From: Mesorhabditis belari
Taxonomy: Eukaryota; Nematoda; Chromadorea; Rhabditida; Rhabditidae
Length of the DNA: 64,000 nucleotides
Reading direction: 5' to 3'
Assembly (NCBI GenBank): GCA_958450365.1
Contig: CAUEEP010000916.1
Location: forward strand, 496,001 to 560,000
Under the pieces are notes generated by a model. The model was not told the origin of the DNA. It saw nothing but the letters and a program-made list of their open reading frames with translations, and did not search any database. The position numbers and the translations under genes were made by a program. Shown piece after piece: positions 53,665 to 64,000 of this stretch. Each line of letters opens with the position of its first letter. The first letter of the stretch is position 1.

Positions 53665-54492
53665 ACCGTAAATACTGTAATAGTCTCCCAGCCCCGATAA
53701 TGACGGTGCGGAGTGTTGCGTAGTCTAGCTTTGAACGAGTTTTTCTCGACACTGGTTTATGCTACAATGCGCGCTTAGGTATCAAAAAATAGCCCTGAAT
53801 TTCAGCTATTTTTTGATACCTAAGCGCGCATTGTAGCTTAAACCAGTGTCGAGAAAAACGCGTTTAAAGCTAGACTACGCAACGCTCCGCACCGTCATTA
53901 TCTTTGGTATCAAAAAATAGCTGAAATTCAGGGCTATTTTTTCGATACCAAAGCGCGCATTTTTTGAAAGTACGGGTCACATCGGCGCGAAAATGCGTTT
54001 TCTATCGGATTTTTCTGGGAGTACCTTTTTTAGATGCGGAAAATTGTGCTGATTCCGAATCTGAAGTTTAAAGATGTTATAGCTTTTTGTAGAGTTGAGC
54101 AAATTTGATGATTTTTGCATCAAAATGTTCGTAAGAGTCTCTAGAATAAAACTTATCCCTTCGTTTTTGCTTCTAGACCCTTGTTGTCGAGTTACGAGCC
54201 CCAAACTGCAGGGTACCACAAAATTTCCCATACAAAATGACCAAAAACCGCTAAAACTAAATTTAAAAAATTTCTGTCAGAGGGATTTGGAAAATTCCTT
54301 CAGATTCGGAATCAGCACAATTTTCCGCATCTAAAAAAGGTACTCCCAGAAAAATCCGATAGAAAACGCATTTTTGCCTTATTTCGCGCCGATGTGCGGG
54401 TGCTTTGAAAAAAATAAAATACTAAAAAACTTGCGACTTGCGACTACCCGACTGTACGAGGGGGTGGGGTACTATTACAGTATTTACGGTAG
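53665..54492. repeat. Family C foldback element copy 3, interrupted
   Basis: taccgtaaatactgtaatag on the left and attacagtatttacggtag on the right, with the usual inner inverted pairs. A family E element is inserted at 53978-54396. Confidence 0.9.
53978..54396. mobile_element. Family E foldback element with 5-bp target duplication
   Basis: Ends cacatcggcgcgaaaatgcg and ttcgcgccgatgtg, arms more than 90 bp (tttctatcggatttttctgg...aaattgtgctgattccgaat). Flanked by cgggt on both sides (53973-53977, 54397-54401), while family C elsewhere has a single cgggca at that position. This identifies a clean insertion. A decayed relative may lie near 37090-37250. Confidence 0.88.
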
Positions 54493-54499
54493 ATGCTTT

Positions 54500-55170
54500 T
54501 TAGAAAAGCATTTAAGAGAAGCACACTTTAAATGTTTTTTTTTGACTTTTGGATAAACTTTTGGATAAACTTTGGGTTAAACTTTTGGATAAACTTTTGG
54601 TCAAACTTTTGGTCAAACTTTGGATAGAACATAAATCACACCGGCCAACATGATACTATAAAAAAGAGAAAGGGGGAAAAGAAAGAGTGAGACATTACAC
54701 ACTAAGACATCTGATGAGGCTTTTGGCCGCTTTGATGGATCGTTTCGATCGGGGCCATTCATTGGTCTTGACCTCAAATACCCTCAAATAACTTTTGCCT
54801 TTGAGTTTAACTTTTTAAAGATCTCTTACCAAATCAAAAGATCAAATAAGAGGTAACTCTCATTTGATCTTTTGATTTGGTATCATTTTGGATTTGATTT
54901 GGATCATTTTAAATTTTAAATTTAAAAACCAAATCTAACAGTGCTCCAAAAGTTAAAGAGCCTGAGCCTGAGTCTGAGCCTGAAACGGTAATGTGCTAAT
55001 TTTCCTCTTGTAAATGATCGCCGTAAAAGTCACAAGTATTCAATGTTTTGTATTCCTAAACCGAGCGCATAAAAGAACCTAGGATATTTGAATCATTATT
55101 AAGCAATGTTTCGGCATGTTGCCTTTAGAAAACCTGCCAAGCAATGCTTTGAAGTACACAGCTATAGAAA
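54500..55170. other. Intergenic, no gene seen
   Basis: Contains short (aaacttttggat)n repeats at about 54545-54625 and a hairpin at about 54820-54885 (accaaatcaaaagatcaaat/atttgatcttttgatttggt). Confidence 0.55.
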
Positions 55171-55174
55171 TTAT

Positions 55175-55485
55175 AGAGTTCTAGAATTATAGAATTATAG
55201 AACTATAGAACTATAGAACTATAGAACTATAGAACTATAGAACTATAGAACTATAGAACTATAGAACTATAGAACTATAGAACTATAGAACTATAGAACT
55301 ATAGAACTATAGAACTATAGAACTATAGAACTATAGAACTATAGAACTATAGAACTATAGAATTATAGAACTATAGAATTATAGAACTATAGAACTATAG
55401 AACTATAGAACTATAGAATTATAGAACTATAGAACTATAGAACTATAGAACTATAGAACTATAGAACTATAGAACTATAGAACAA
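55175..55485. repeat. 8-bp satellite GAACTATA
   Basis: About thirty-eight copies of gaactata with occasional gaattata. It ends about 130 bp before the F-spondin start codon. Confidence 0.97.
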
Positions 55486-55600
55486 TTTATTTGATCAGAA
55501 AAGTGCAAATGACATCCTTAAAGCATTAAATCTTACCTTTATATCGAAATTGAAATCTCTTTCTTTTTGTTCATATGCTTTCCGATATCCTGTAAAGTCA

Positions 55601-55607
55601 ATTTTAG
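55601..55607 (+). promoter_or_regulatory. Probable trans-splice acceptor of the F-spondin gene
   Basis: attttag followed by AGTAAAATG, placing a 3' splice site 6 nt before the start codon. No upstream exon is seen, so a spliced-leader acceptor is likely. Confidence 0.5.
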
Positions 55608-55613
55608 AGTAAA

Positions 55614-58600
55614 ATGCGTTGGCTGTGGCCTCTATTGGTCGCCATTGCCTTTGCCGATGAATGCACGAGGAGACCCTATGAAGCAAAAGGTTTCGAATAT
55701 CTGAAAACGAAAATATATTAAAGTTTAAGGCGATAAACGATCGGGCAACAATGGATATGTGATTGAGGTGAATGGGATGACAGAGAATGCGAATAAGACC
55801 GAGGGATTGGTGCCCGGGGAAACGTATGTCGGTGAGTTGATTCGAGATCTCACAAAGGATCATCAATGAATCCAGCTAACCAAATGAAATGAGCCATAGA
55901 CTTTTCGACGCAGAATTTCACGCTTCGAATATCTGATTCGTTGATGATGATGATTCTAAATCTAAATGATACTAAATCGAGCGCAATTTAGCAAAGAATT
56001 TTTTGATCTCTCTTTATAACGCGCGCAATACGTGAAAATAATCGCATGGTGTCAGCGAGCTTTAATTTTGATAGAAAAATATGTAGAGGAAATTGTAGAA
56101 GCTGATTAGTAGAATACCTTGATTTATTATGCTAGGTGATGTTAAACTATGCTTTGCTGGCCTGGCTGGCTTTGTTGATCGTTCTCACACATGTTAATTT
56201 GTGTTTAATCGTCTGCGTTATTTTGTTTGTTTTTTCCTGTTAAAGTTATTATGTCATAAATTTGTGAGATATAGCATAGGAGAGACTCGAAGCTATGAGA
56301 GACACCATAAAGTGTTTTAAAAAAACAAAAAAGGATTCGAATTCGTGCGCGAGTTGGAATCATGTAGTGAATTGGAATCATGTAATCACGCGAATTGGAA
56401 TCGTGCGCGAATCATGTAGTTCATCGGTTTCCTAACCCACTATCCACTACACTACGCAGCCATTCTCACTGAATGCTCTTGCAAAGAAGCTTCTTGAAGC
56501 TCTTGAAGTGAGCAAAGAGGCTTCAAGAAGCAAAGAAGTTTCAAGAAGCAAAGAAGCTTCAAGAAGCAAAGCAGTTTCTTGAAGCCTCTTTGCTCACTTT
56601 ATTGATCTCTTGAATGCTCTTGAAGCTTCTTGAAGCCTCTTAAAACGCACTCTTTCTTGCGCACTCGACTCTTCGTTTTTCTCGTAGCAATCGTATGCTA
56701 TTGTGGGAGGAATTCAGTGCACCAGGAAGGATGTGTTTCCATTTTGATCAAAGTACAGATAACAATAACTTTCAGTGACAATAAGAGGCTGGAGAACCGA
56801 GTTCACGGCACAAACGTTTCGCGGTTTCGTCCTCACCGCTCACACAGAGCAAGAGAAACCAGCTGGCGGGTTTGAGGTTGGTAATCACGTGCCTGATACA
56901 TCCAACAAATAGTTACTAACTACGAATTTGCAAGATTAGACTCCAATGGGGAAAAGTGATGTCCGACAAGCGCCTGGTTGTCGAAATGCCGGTGTATCGC
57001 ACGCGAATTTGAGGCCGAAGACGGAGGTGTCGGTGAAATGGAGAGCGCCTGAGGTACATCACAAAAACATCACAAAAATTAAGTTCTTCTCGGAGATTCG
57101 GGTCTTTTCATTATAAAAAGCTATCATATTTGATTCTCTCAAGACTTTTCTTGGGACAAAACGGTTGAAATAAACTTCTCGGACTCTGCCAACTTAGTTT
57201 CCGAATTGGAGCACAAATTTTAAACATTAAACCTCATTTGGGAATCGTTTACAAGATTTTACCTCAAATTTGGCTGTATTTTTGATATAAATTCTAAATT
57301 CTGCTCAAATAAAACTATCTGAAATACCCAATACTCAAGCCGAAATGCTATGAAAATATTTCAAAATCAAAAAGACTTGAATTTCCAAGAAGAACCTAAA
57401 ATTATGCTGGACTATGCTACAAGTTAGTAAAATAAAGTAATACTACAAAATTTTTAGATGTCAAGTGGTTGTGTTCTCTTCCGAGCCTCAGTCATTGAGT
57501 CCAAATACATCTGGTATTCCGATGAGAGTCAATTGACGAAGAAACTCTGTCTACAAGGTAAAAGAGTAGTTTACTAACGTTTAAAACTAAAGTACATTTT
57601 CTAAAAGGTGGAGAATTTGGTCAACTATTGTAATCTTTTCTTCAGATTTTGCCCGTTCTATTTAATTTCAATTTACAGCTTGATTCCTCATTGAATGAGG
57701 TTAACCGGACAAAAGCCTACGGTAGTTTATCAATTGGAAAGCTGACGATAGAGTAATTGGAAAGCTGACGGTTGTTTAGCATTTGGAAAGCTAAAGGTAG
57801 AGTAATTGGAAAGCTGACGGTAGAGCAATTGGAAAGCTGAAGGTAGAGCAATTGGCAAGCTGAAGGTAGAGTAATTGGAAAGCTGAAGGTAGAGCAATTG
57901 GAAAGCTGAAGGTAGAGCAATTGGCAAGCTGAAGGTAGAGTAATTGGAAAGCTGAAGGTAGAGCAATTGGAAAGCTGAAGGTAGAGCAATTGGCAAGCTG
58001 AAGGTAGAGTAATTGGAAAGCTGACGGTAGAGCAATTGGAAAGCTGGCGGTAGAGCAATTGGAAAGCTGAAGGTAGAGCAATTGGAAAGCTGAAGGTAGA
58101 GCAATTGGAAAGCTGAAGGTAGAGTAATTGGAAAGCTGAAGGTAGAGCAATTGGAAAGCTGACGGTTGTCTAGCAATTGGAAATCTTACGGTAGTTTAGC
58201 AAATTTTTCATCTTTTATATCACTCTATTTACTGAATTATATTGGTTTCTAAAGTATTCCGTTATTTTTTTCAAGATGGCTACCAAAAAGTGGTGCCCGT
58301 CGACGAGGTGACGGCCGAGTGTTGCGCCTGTGATCAGGCCAAGTATCAGCTGGAGTTCATCGGATTGTGGAGCAAAGAGACACATCCAAAGGATTTCCCC
58401 ACACGTTTGTTTTTATATCGCTTTTTGTGTGAGATTTTGAGAAAATAATTCAATTTAGTGGAACATTTGACCCATTTCACGGACATGTTGGGCGCATCGC
58501 ACTCCTCGAATTACTCACTATGGAAATTTGGGGGTAAAAGTGTTTGAACTTTTGTAAAAGTGTAACTTTTACAAAATACAGCACACCAAGTAGAGCTATT

Positions 58601-61600
58601 TATTTGTCGCTTTGATTATCAATGGGTGTACAACGGAAAAATGGGATTTGATTACTTTAACAGCTACTTTTTCAGGATTTCTCGCTATAGGTTGAATTTT
58701 CGGTTACCACTCATTTCGCCAAAATCTTACTTCCTCTAAAATTGTTCAATGCTAGTTTTTTCTACTAGATTTTGTGCATGTAAAGAATAGAGGCATGCGA
58801 TTTAGACCAGAGACAATCTCTGAGACAATCTCTGAGACAATCTCTGAGACAATCCCTGAATTTTCCAAGCTTTTGCCATTCCAAGCCATTCAAACCTTTT
58901 CCTTTCAAACCAATCAAACCGAAATGAACAAGTCTAACACCAAGTATCAAAATGTTCAAATATCTTTTGCAAAACAATTCTGAAAAAGTCATTGAAGTGA
59001 TCAAATCTCGTTTTTCTCTTGTACACCTATTGGCAATCAAATCGAAATGAACAAGTCTAACACCAAGTATCGCCGTCTAACACCAATGTTCAAATATATT
59101 TAATTACAACAAAGAAAATAACAAAATTCTATCAGCAAAAGCTTTAGAAATCTCCTCAGACGGAATGAAAGAAATCGCTGAATGGGGAAACACGTATCAA
59201 GCTGAGAAAGAAGCAAAAGAAAAGGTTTGAATGGATAAAATGAACGCATTTCACTTCAAGGCTATCGGTCTTGAAAGCAAAGACCGTGCCTATGATAATT
59301 TTCAAAACCTGTACCCATTTCGTAAAAGTTTTGTCAGAAGTTGTCAGCATTAAACGTTTCCTTCAGTCGCTTACTTCCAGGCTAGCGAGGTGCGCACGTT
59401 GATGAAATTGAAAGGATTGTGGTATCCAGAGGTGCAAGGAAGAACAAATACGACTTTTATCACCAACAAGTACCACCATTTCGCTTCACTCGCCACTATG
59501 TTTGGACCATCGCCGGATTGGTGAGTGAAAGAGAAATGGCTTGGACTTTGAATGAGTTGGCTTTAGCAAGTGCCTTGTAGGAATGCTCCAGGCTTTTAAG
59601 CTCTAAGGCTTTTTAAGTCAAGTCCAAGTCTGACTTCTGACGGACTCAGAGACTTGTAAGAGCTCAGAGAAGTCAGAAGTCAGAAAAAAAGTCAAAGCCA
59701 GTTTGACTAGTGGATCAATTTGATTGTAAGCTTTCCTTGGATCTAATCTACGATCATCATCTAACTTCTAGGTGTGTCGGCTTATCGTCAATCAATTTGT
59801 GCCTTCCCGATTGCACGTGGGTGCCGGAGCGATCGTTCGATCTTCAGCCCTGGGATGCCGGTACTGATGATGGACCGACTTATATGGTACTGAGACTTTT
59901 GAGGCTTATCTAACCAAATTTCTGAATTCTGAATAACCTTGATCTCATCACCTGTATACTGAAAAGTGATCGAATTATTCAGCACTCAGCTTTGCGGTGC
60001 TTGCTATAGTCACTCTTGCAATTTTAGAGTCCAAATTTTAGAGTCCAAACAGCCCGGCCGAGCCTCGACACCGGATCGTTGCGATTACGACGAAAAGTTG
60101 GAACTTACTGGGTGAAATGCATAATCTCTTTTTCAGCGGATCCTCGAAATCCTTTCTATGACGCAAGCACTGATGTGATTCCGCCGCTTGCCAGAATTGT
60201 GATCAAACGGATTGAAGTGAGCTCTGATCATGGGAATATTAGGTTGGCAAGTTATAAACGATCGTTTTTGGGTAATGTGTTTTCTGAAAAAACTGCTTAT
60301 CCAATCAAAAAACGGTTTGCTTGATTCAAAAGCCCCAGCCTTAATCTAAAAACAAAATGGCTTTTTTGAATTTTTGAAAAATCTTTTATTTTAGAACTTT
60401 TTCAGGCATTTTAATGTAAGAGTTGAAAATCCTGGTTTCTAGCATTCATGAGCTAATAGATTTTTGAGCTATTTTTGAGTGATTGCATACTTTTTAAAAT
60501 AAAACGCTTTCATCGATTATATAGTTTCCCAAAATTTCAGAACAATCCAATCTTCGGAAGGTTGATTTTCAAATTAGGCTCAAAATGCACTTTTGTGCTA
60601 ATTTAATCCATTTTCGTTTGAATTTAAGCAAGATTAAAAAATTTTTAAAAAAAGATTAAAAGAGAACGGTTCGATCGATTGGATTGTTCTGAAATTTTCT
60701 TCTAACCAATGGACCAATCTTTATGATTTTGGTTTCATTTTGTAGATCTCAATAAGTGCAACAGAATGAAACCAAAATCATAAAAATTGACCCACTTAGA
60801 AGAAAGTTATAGCGAGTTGCGCAAATGGCCCTGTTGCACAAAAAAAATTGCGGAAATTAGGCTATCCCAAAAAAATACCGTAAAAGCTCTAATAGAAGAG
60901 TCCCCCTAGAGGAGCGTAATCGCGTAGTCTAAATTTACACTCAAAAAACCGCTCATATCTCGGCGCCCAGACATTTGTTTCTGCGCGCTTGGGCATCAAA
61001 TTGAAGTAGAGAGGATGGGTGATTTTTTTGAAATATAAGACATTTTTAGCGTTAACCAGCGCTTCGAGCAAAATAATGAAAAATACAAAATCGGTTTTTT
61101 TTTGCCTACATTTTGCATACTTTGGGATCACTTAAAACAGAATTTGGTGTCAAGAAAAGCTTAGTTAACCTCTTTTTGAGCGCTTTTTCGTTTTTTTGAC
61201 ATTTTCTCATCTGTCAAATGTTCTCATTGTTCTAAACGGCTCCAAAAAATTCAGCTAATTTTTTCTACATTCAATGAAAATAAGAAACACAAATAAACTT
61301 AACCGCAAGCGCTTCGGAAGGTTGATCTTCGGAAGGTTGATCTTCGGAAGGTTGATCTTCGGAAGGTTGATCTTCGGAAGGTTGATCTTCGGAAGGTTGA
61401 TCTTCGGAAGGTTGATCTTCGGAAGGTTGATTGATCTTCGGAAGGAAGGTTGATTTTCAAATTAGGCTCAAAATGCACTTTTGTGCTAATTTAATCGATT
61501 TTCGTTTGAATTTAAACAAGGTTTTAAAAAAAGATTAAAAGAAAGAGAACGGTTCGATCGATTGGATTGTTCTGAAATTTTGGGAAACTATGTAATCGAT

Positions 61601-63938
61601 GAAGCGTTTTATTTTTAAAAGTATGCAATCACTCAAAAATAGCTCAAAAATCTATTAGCTCATGAATGCTAGAAATCAGGATTTTCAACTCTTACATTAA
61701 AATGCCTGAAAAAGTTCTAAAATAAAAGATTTTTCAAAAATTCAAAAAAGTCATTTTGTAGATTAAGGATAGGGCTTTTGAATCAAGCAAACCGTTTTTT
61801 GATTGGATAAGCCGTTTTTTCAGAAAACACATTACCAAAAAACGATCGTCTATAACTTGCCAACCTAATAATCCAATTATTACAATCACTAGTATCTACA
61901 CGAATTGTTTTTTATTTCAAAAAGAAAGACTTTCAAAGAAAAAGAAAGACTTTTCCAGTACTCAACTCGATTTAGGTGACGCCATCTTCATGTCGAAAAG
62001 ATGAGGATTACAAGCGAGAGGCTTTCAACGCGACGAACACCTCGGAAGACGACGTCTACAAGGATCGAAGTGGGGAAATTTTGCATAGCAAAGACTGTAG
62101 CATTAACTAAATATGAAAGCTAATTAGATCAAAGATACTTACAACGATACTTGTTAGTCAGTCTCACGTCTCACAGTAATTTGCGACAGTACAGTAACTT
62201 TCTCCAAACATTGCATCGGATAGCTCCAGCTCTAACATGTGTCTGGGCTAGGGCTTTTGGTTCTGGTTAATCCGGTTACTAAAAATTCACTAGTAAATCT
62301 TGAAAATATAAAGAATATCAAGCCGAATCCTCTAGGAGAGTGCATGATGTCCGAGTGGGAACCGTGGTCACTTTGCTCGGCCACATGCGGAAAAGGGATC
62401 CGAATGAGAAGTCGAGTCTTTCGCTTTCCCGTCAAAGCACAGGCAAGTTTCACAAAAATTGTGAAAATCCACACAAAATTTAGATTTTTGCTGATCTATT
62501 CCATTTAGATGTTCAACTGTCACCGCCAAACCACCGAGCGACAGTTCTGCAACGCGAAGATCAACGAGTGTGCGGGTAAGCGTTAGACATGAGAAAATTT
62601 CAACCCGAACCTATTTCCAACTTCGTTTTCTTGGTCGATTGCTCTGAAATTTTGTCTACAGATAGAAATCGACATTTTCAGCTTGCAGACAAAATTTCAG
62701 AACAATAGGTCAAGAAACGGCCGAGAAAACGATGGTGAAATTAGGCTTGGGTTCGAATTTTCCCATGTCTAGTAAGCGTCGTACTTGACCACTTGATGTT
62801 CAAACATTTCAAACATTTCAAACATTTACAGACTCTGAACTCTTCAACTCAAAATGCGCTGTCGGTTCGTGGCAAGGGTGGACGGAATGCTCGGAGACTT
62901 GTGGACATGGAATACGGTAGACTTTAGGGTACTTGCTTATACTCTGTACACCAGTTACAGCACCCCAACATGATACCCCTACAATTACAGTCTAAACCAG
63001 TGCATCAGCAGATAGTTTGACACATTTTTTTGGCAGTTTGGCACAGCAGCTGCAAGTCACAGTACGCAACTACAGCACCAACAAGTGATTGCGGTCTTGT
63101 AACCTATAAGTACCGATTTTAGAGTGCTATAATATACATAAGCGAGCAAAAGTCTTGCAAGACTTTTGCTCGTTTTTGTATGCCTACATCATGGAAAAAC
63201 TCGTTGGCTTAGCCTAGTCTGGTTTAATTTTAAATATTTGACGTATGCCCAAGTACACTATTGAATTCAGCACTCGCAAAAGGGCCTACATCGATTCGAG
63301 CACCAATCATGAGGAGTGCAAGGTCGAACTGGAGAAACAAGAGATTTGTGTAGGTTAGTGAGCTTTAGCTTTTGCAGCTTTTACAGCTTTTGCATTCTAG
63401 AGATCTATTCTATAACTAGTTTTTTTTTAAAATTTACTTATCCACATTTGCCAGGAGAACACGGCGAGGACTGTTCGGTGACCCCAGATCCCCTATGTCG
63501 AACGACTTCATGGAGTGACTGGTCGCCCTGTTCGGCGAGCTGTGATCAAGGGGTGAAAGTCAGGTGAGTAGTTAAAGAGATCAATAGAAAAACTGAAAAA
63601 TCGTTCAAGAACTCGTTTATTCTTCTATGCTGAACACGAGGCTCGATGCTCGAATATCAAATTGATGGAGAAAGAGAATTGCGTTTTGCAGAGTTGCAAG
63701 AGACTCATTGAGGCTCATTCGGAGGGTTTGGTTTTTCGAGTGTTAGATTACGGTAGCTTGCGAAAGTGTTCACGTTTTAGAAACCGTGTTTTAGAAATTA
63801 TTCGAACGAATGACTTTCAGAGATTTGTGCTCAACCAAAAGAAGAGGGACAATGCAAAGGAGCGTTTCCAAGATATTGGTTCAATTCGGAGAATAAACGA
63901 TGCGAAAGATTTATTTACAGTGGATGCAAAGGGAATGA
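55614..63938 (+). CDS. spon-1: F-spondin (reeler, spondin_N, TSP1 repeats, Kunitz); continues past the window
   Basis: Secreted extracellular-matrix protein; in nematodes and vertebrates F-spondin acts in axon guidance and cell attachment. Exons: 55614-55689, 55730 to about 55832, 56775-56876, 56940 to about 57052, 57460-57558, about 58275-58404, 58460 to about 58534, 59136-59224, 59381-59520, 59772-59886, 60042-60111, 60137-60216, 61976-62069, 62336-62442, 62509-62575, 62832-62916, 63271-63353, 63455-63563, 63610-63725, 63821-63938. Start MRWLWPLLVAIAFA (signal peptide). Reeler part: NGYVIEVNGMTEN, FRGFVLTAHTEQEKPAGGF, SGCVLFRASVIESKYIWYS. Spondin_N: YQLEFIGLWSKETHPKDFP, GASHSSNYSLWKFG, LKGLWYPEVQGRTN, FGPSPDW, DLQPWDAGTDDGPTYM. 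TSP1: SEWEPWSLCSATCGKGIRMR, GSWQGWTECSETCGHGIR, TSWSDWSPCSASCDQGVKVR. The last exon begins a Kunitz domain (ICAQPKEEGQCKGAFPRY). Introns contain large repeats. Confidence 0.93.
56385..56465 (-). repeat. tRNA-like sequence
   Basis: Reverse complement contains atggctgcgtagtgtagtgg (A-box-like) followed by agtgggttaggaaaccg and cgcacgattcc (B-box-like). No paired acceptor stem. Intronic in the F-spondin gene. Confidence 0.45.
56480..56640. repeat. Inverted (aagaagcttc) cluster
   Basis: Repeats of aaagaagcttcaagaagc with inverted copies gcttcttgaagcctcttt on both sides of the centre near 56550. Confidence 0.85.
57735..58200. repeat. 23-bp minisatellite (ggtagagcaattggaaagctgaa)
   Basis: About nineteen units, higher-order: every third or fourth unit has attggcaagctg or agtaattgg, giving a period of about 69 bp. 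The antisense frames rich in LQLSNCSTFSFPI are repeat readings. F-spondin intron. Confidence 0.95.
58800..58857. repeat. Array of 13-bp ctgagacaatctc
   Basis: Four copies of gagacaatctct. Confidence 0.93.
60243..61865. repeat. Large inverted repeat in an F-spondin intron
   Basis: The left arm (ggcaagttataaacgatcgt..., attcatgagctaatagattt..., aaacgctttcatcgatta..., ttcagaacaatccaat) is matched in reverse complement by about 61560-61865. The arm tip carries a segment (cggaaggttgattttcaaat...ttcgatcgattggattgttc) that occurs on both sides in the same orientation. The centre holds a GTTGCGCAA foldback relative (60705-60875), a family A/G-like end (60884 on, taccgtaaaagctctaatag) and a 15-bp array. 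Confidence 0.88.
61312..61445. repeat. 15-bp array (ggaaggttgatcttc)
   Basis: Nine copies of cttcggaaggttgat, grown from the same word at the edge of the inverted-repeat arm. Confidence 0.96.
62443..62508 (+). other. GC-AG intron in F-spondin
   Basis: The exon end aaagcacag is followed by gcaagt, the usual consensus for GC donors, and the acceptor ccatttag precedes ATGTTCAACTG. The joined frame keeps the TSP1 domain open. No GT donor nearby would do so. Confidence 0.75.
62585..62775. repeat. Foldback element in an F-spondin intron
   Basis: agacatgagaaaatttcaac...tgctctgaaattttgtct is matched by agacaaaatttcagaaca...cgaattttcccatgtct. Confidence 0.85.
63141..63176. repeat. Perfect hairpin gagcaaaagtcttgcaagac
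   Basis: gcgagcaaaagtcttgcaag is directly followed by its own complement (cttgcaagacttttgctcg overlapping). A 30-bp perfect palindrome in an F-spondin intron; no other feature attached. Confidence 0.8.
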
Positions 63939-64000
63939 GTGGGTTTAGTGACGCTGACAGTATGCAATGCTGACATTATATGCTGACAGTATGCAATGCT

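Noticed and set aside
57717..58176. Minus-strand frames of 113-148 codons rich in LQLSNCSTFSFPI
   Set aside because: Reading frames of a 23-bp minisatellite in an F-spondin intron.

Overview
The window is nuclear DNA of a nematode, most likely a free-living rhabditid; I cannot name the species. The evidence is AT-rich sequence, many short exons with short 3' splice sites (tttcag, ttttag), nematode-type gene families (TIAR-type RNA-binding protein, a CHK/DUF1679 kinase-like protein, a multi-exon MRP/ABCC transporter, F-spondin with a Kunitz domain), a split-gene organisation with no operons of bacterial type, and mariner, non-LTR and foldback element relics. The longest open frames are mostly tandem repeats; the real genes had to be assembled exon by exon from splice sites and conserved protein motifs.

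Layout. 1-0.66 kb: broken 3' end of an integrase-type transposon gene with a CXC cysteine tail (+). 3.0-4.65 kb: extended short-chain dehydrogenase/reductase lacking its N-terminal exons (+). 5.5-8.1 kb: TIAR/TIA-1 orthologue (-), a clean 10-exon, 420-residue model. 8.5-14.0 kb: secreted protein of unknown family (+), a clean 14-exon, 364-residue model, with a tRNA-Gly(UCC) inside one intron. 15.4-19.1 kb: three-finger C2H2 zinc-finger protein (-), a clean 11-exon, 307-residue model. 19.1-26.2 kb: no convincing gene; minisatellites, palindromic MITEs and tRNA-like sequences. 26.2-31.6 kb: CHK kinase-like gene (-). 31.7-33.8 kb: repeats. 33.8-53.5 kb: a full-transporter ABCC/MRP gene (+) whose introns are packed with repeats, a mariner relic, a non-LTR retrotransposon tail and a second reverse-transcriptase-associated fragment. 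53.5-55.6 kb: nested foldback elements and an 8-bp satellite. 55.6 kb to the end: F-spondin (reeler, spondin_N, TSP1 repeats, start of a Kunitz domain), running off the window.

The genes look like independent housekeeping, secretory and transport genes, not a pathway or operon. The striking property of the window is its repeat architecture. Several families of palindromic elements recur, often within introns. Three of them share TACCGTA...CTAATA-like ends. Some are nested two or three deep, one has a 5-bp target duplication, and one has a recognisable related 'empty' site close by. I found no CRISPR array, prokaryotic system or virus. Exon coordinates for the TIAR, secreted, zinc-finger and SDR genes are reading-frame consistent; those for the kinase-like and ABC genes are partly approximate.
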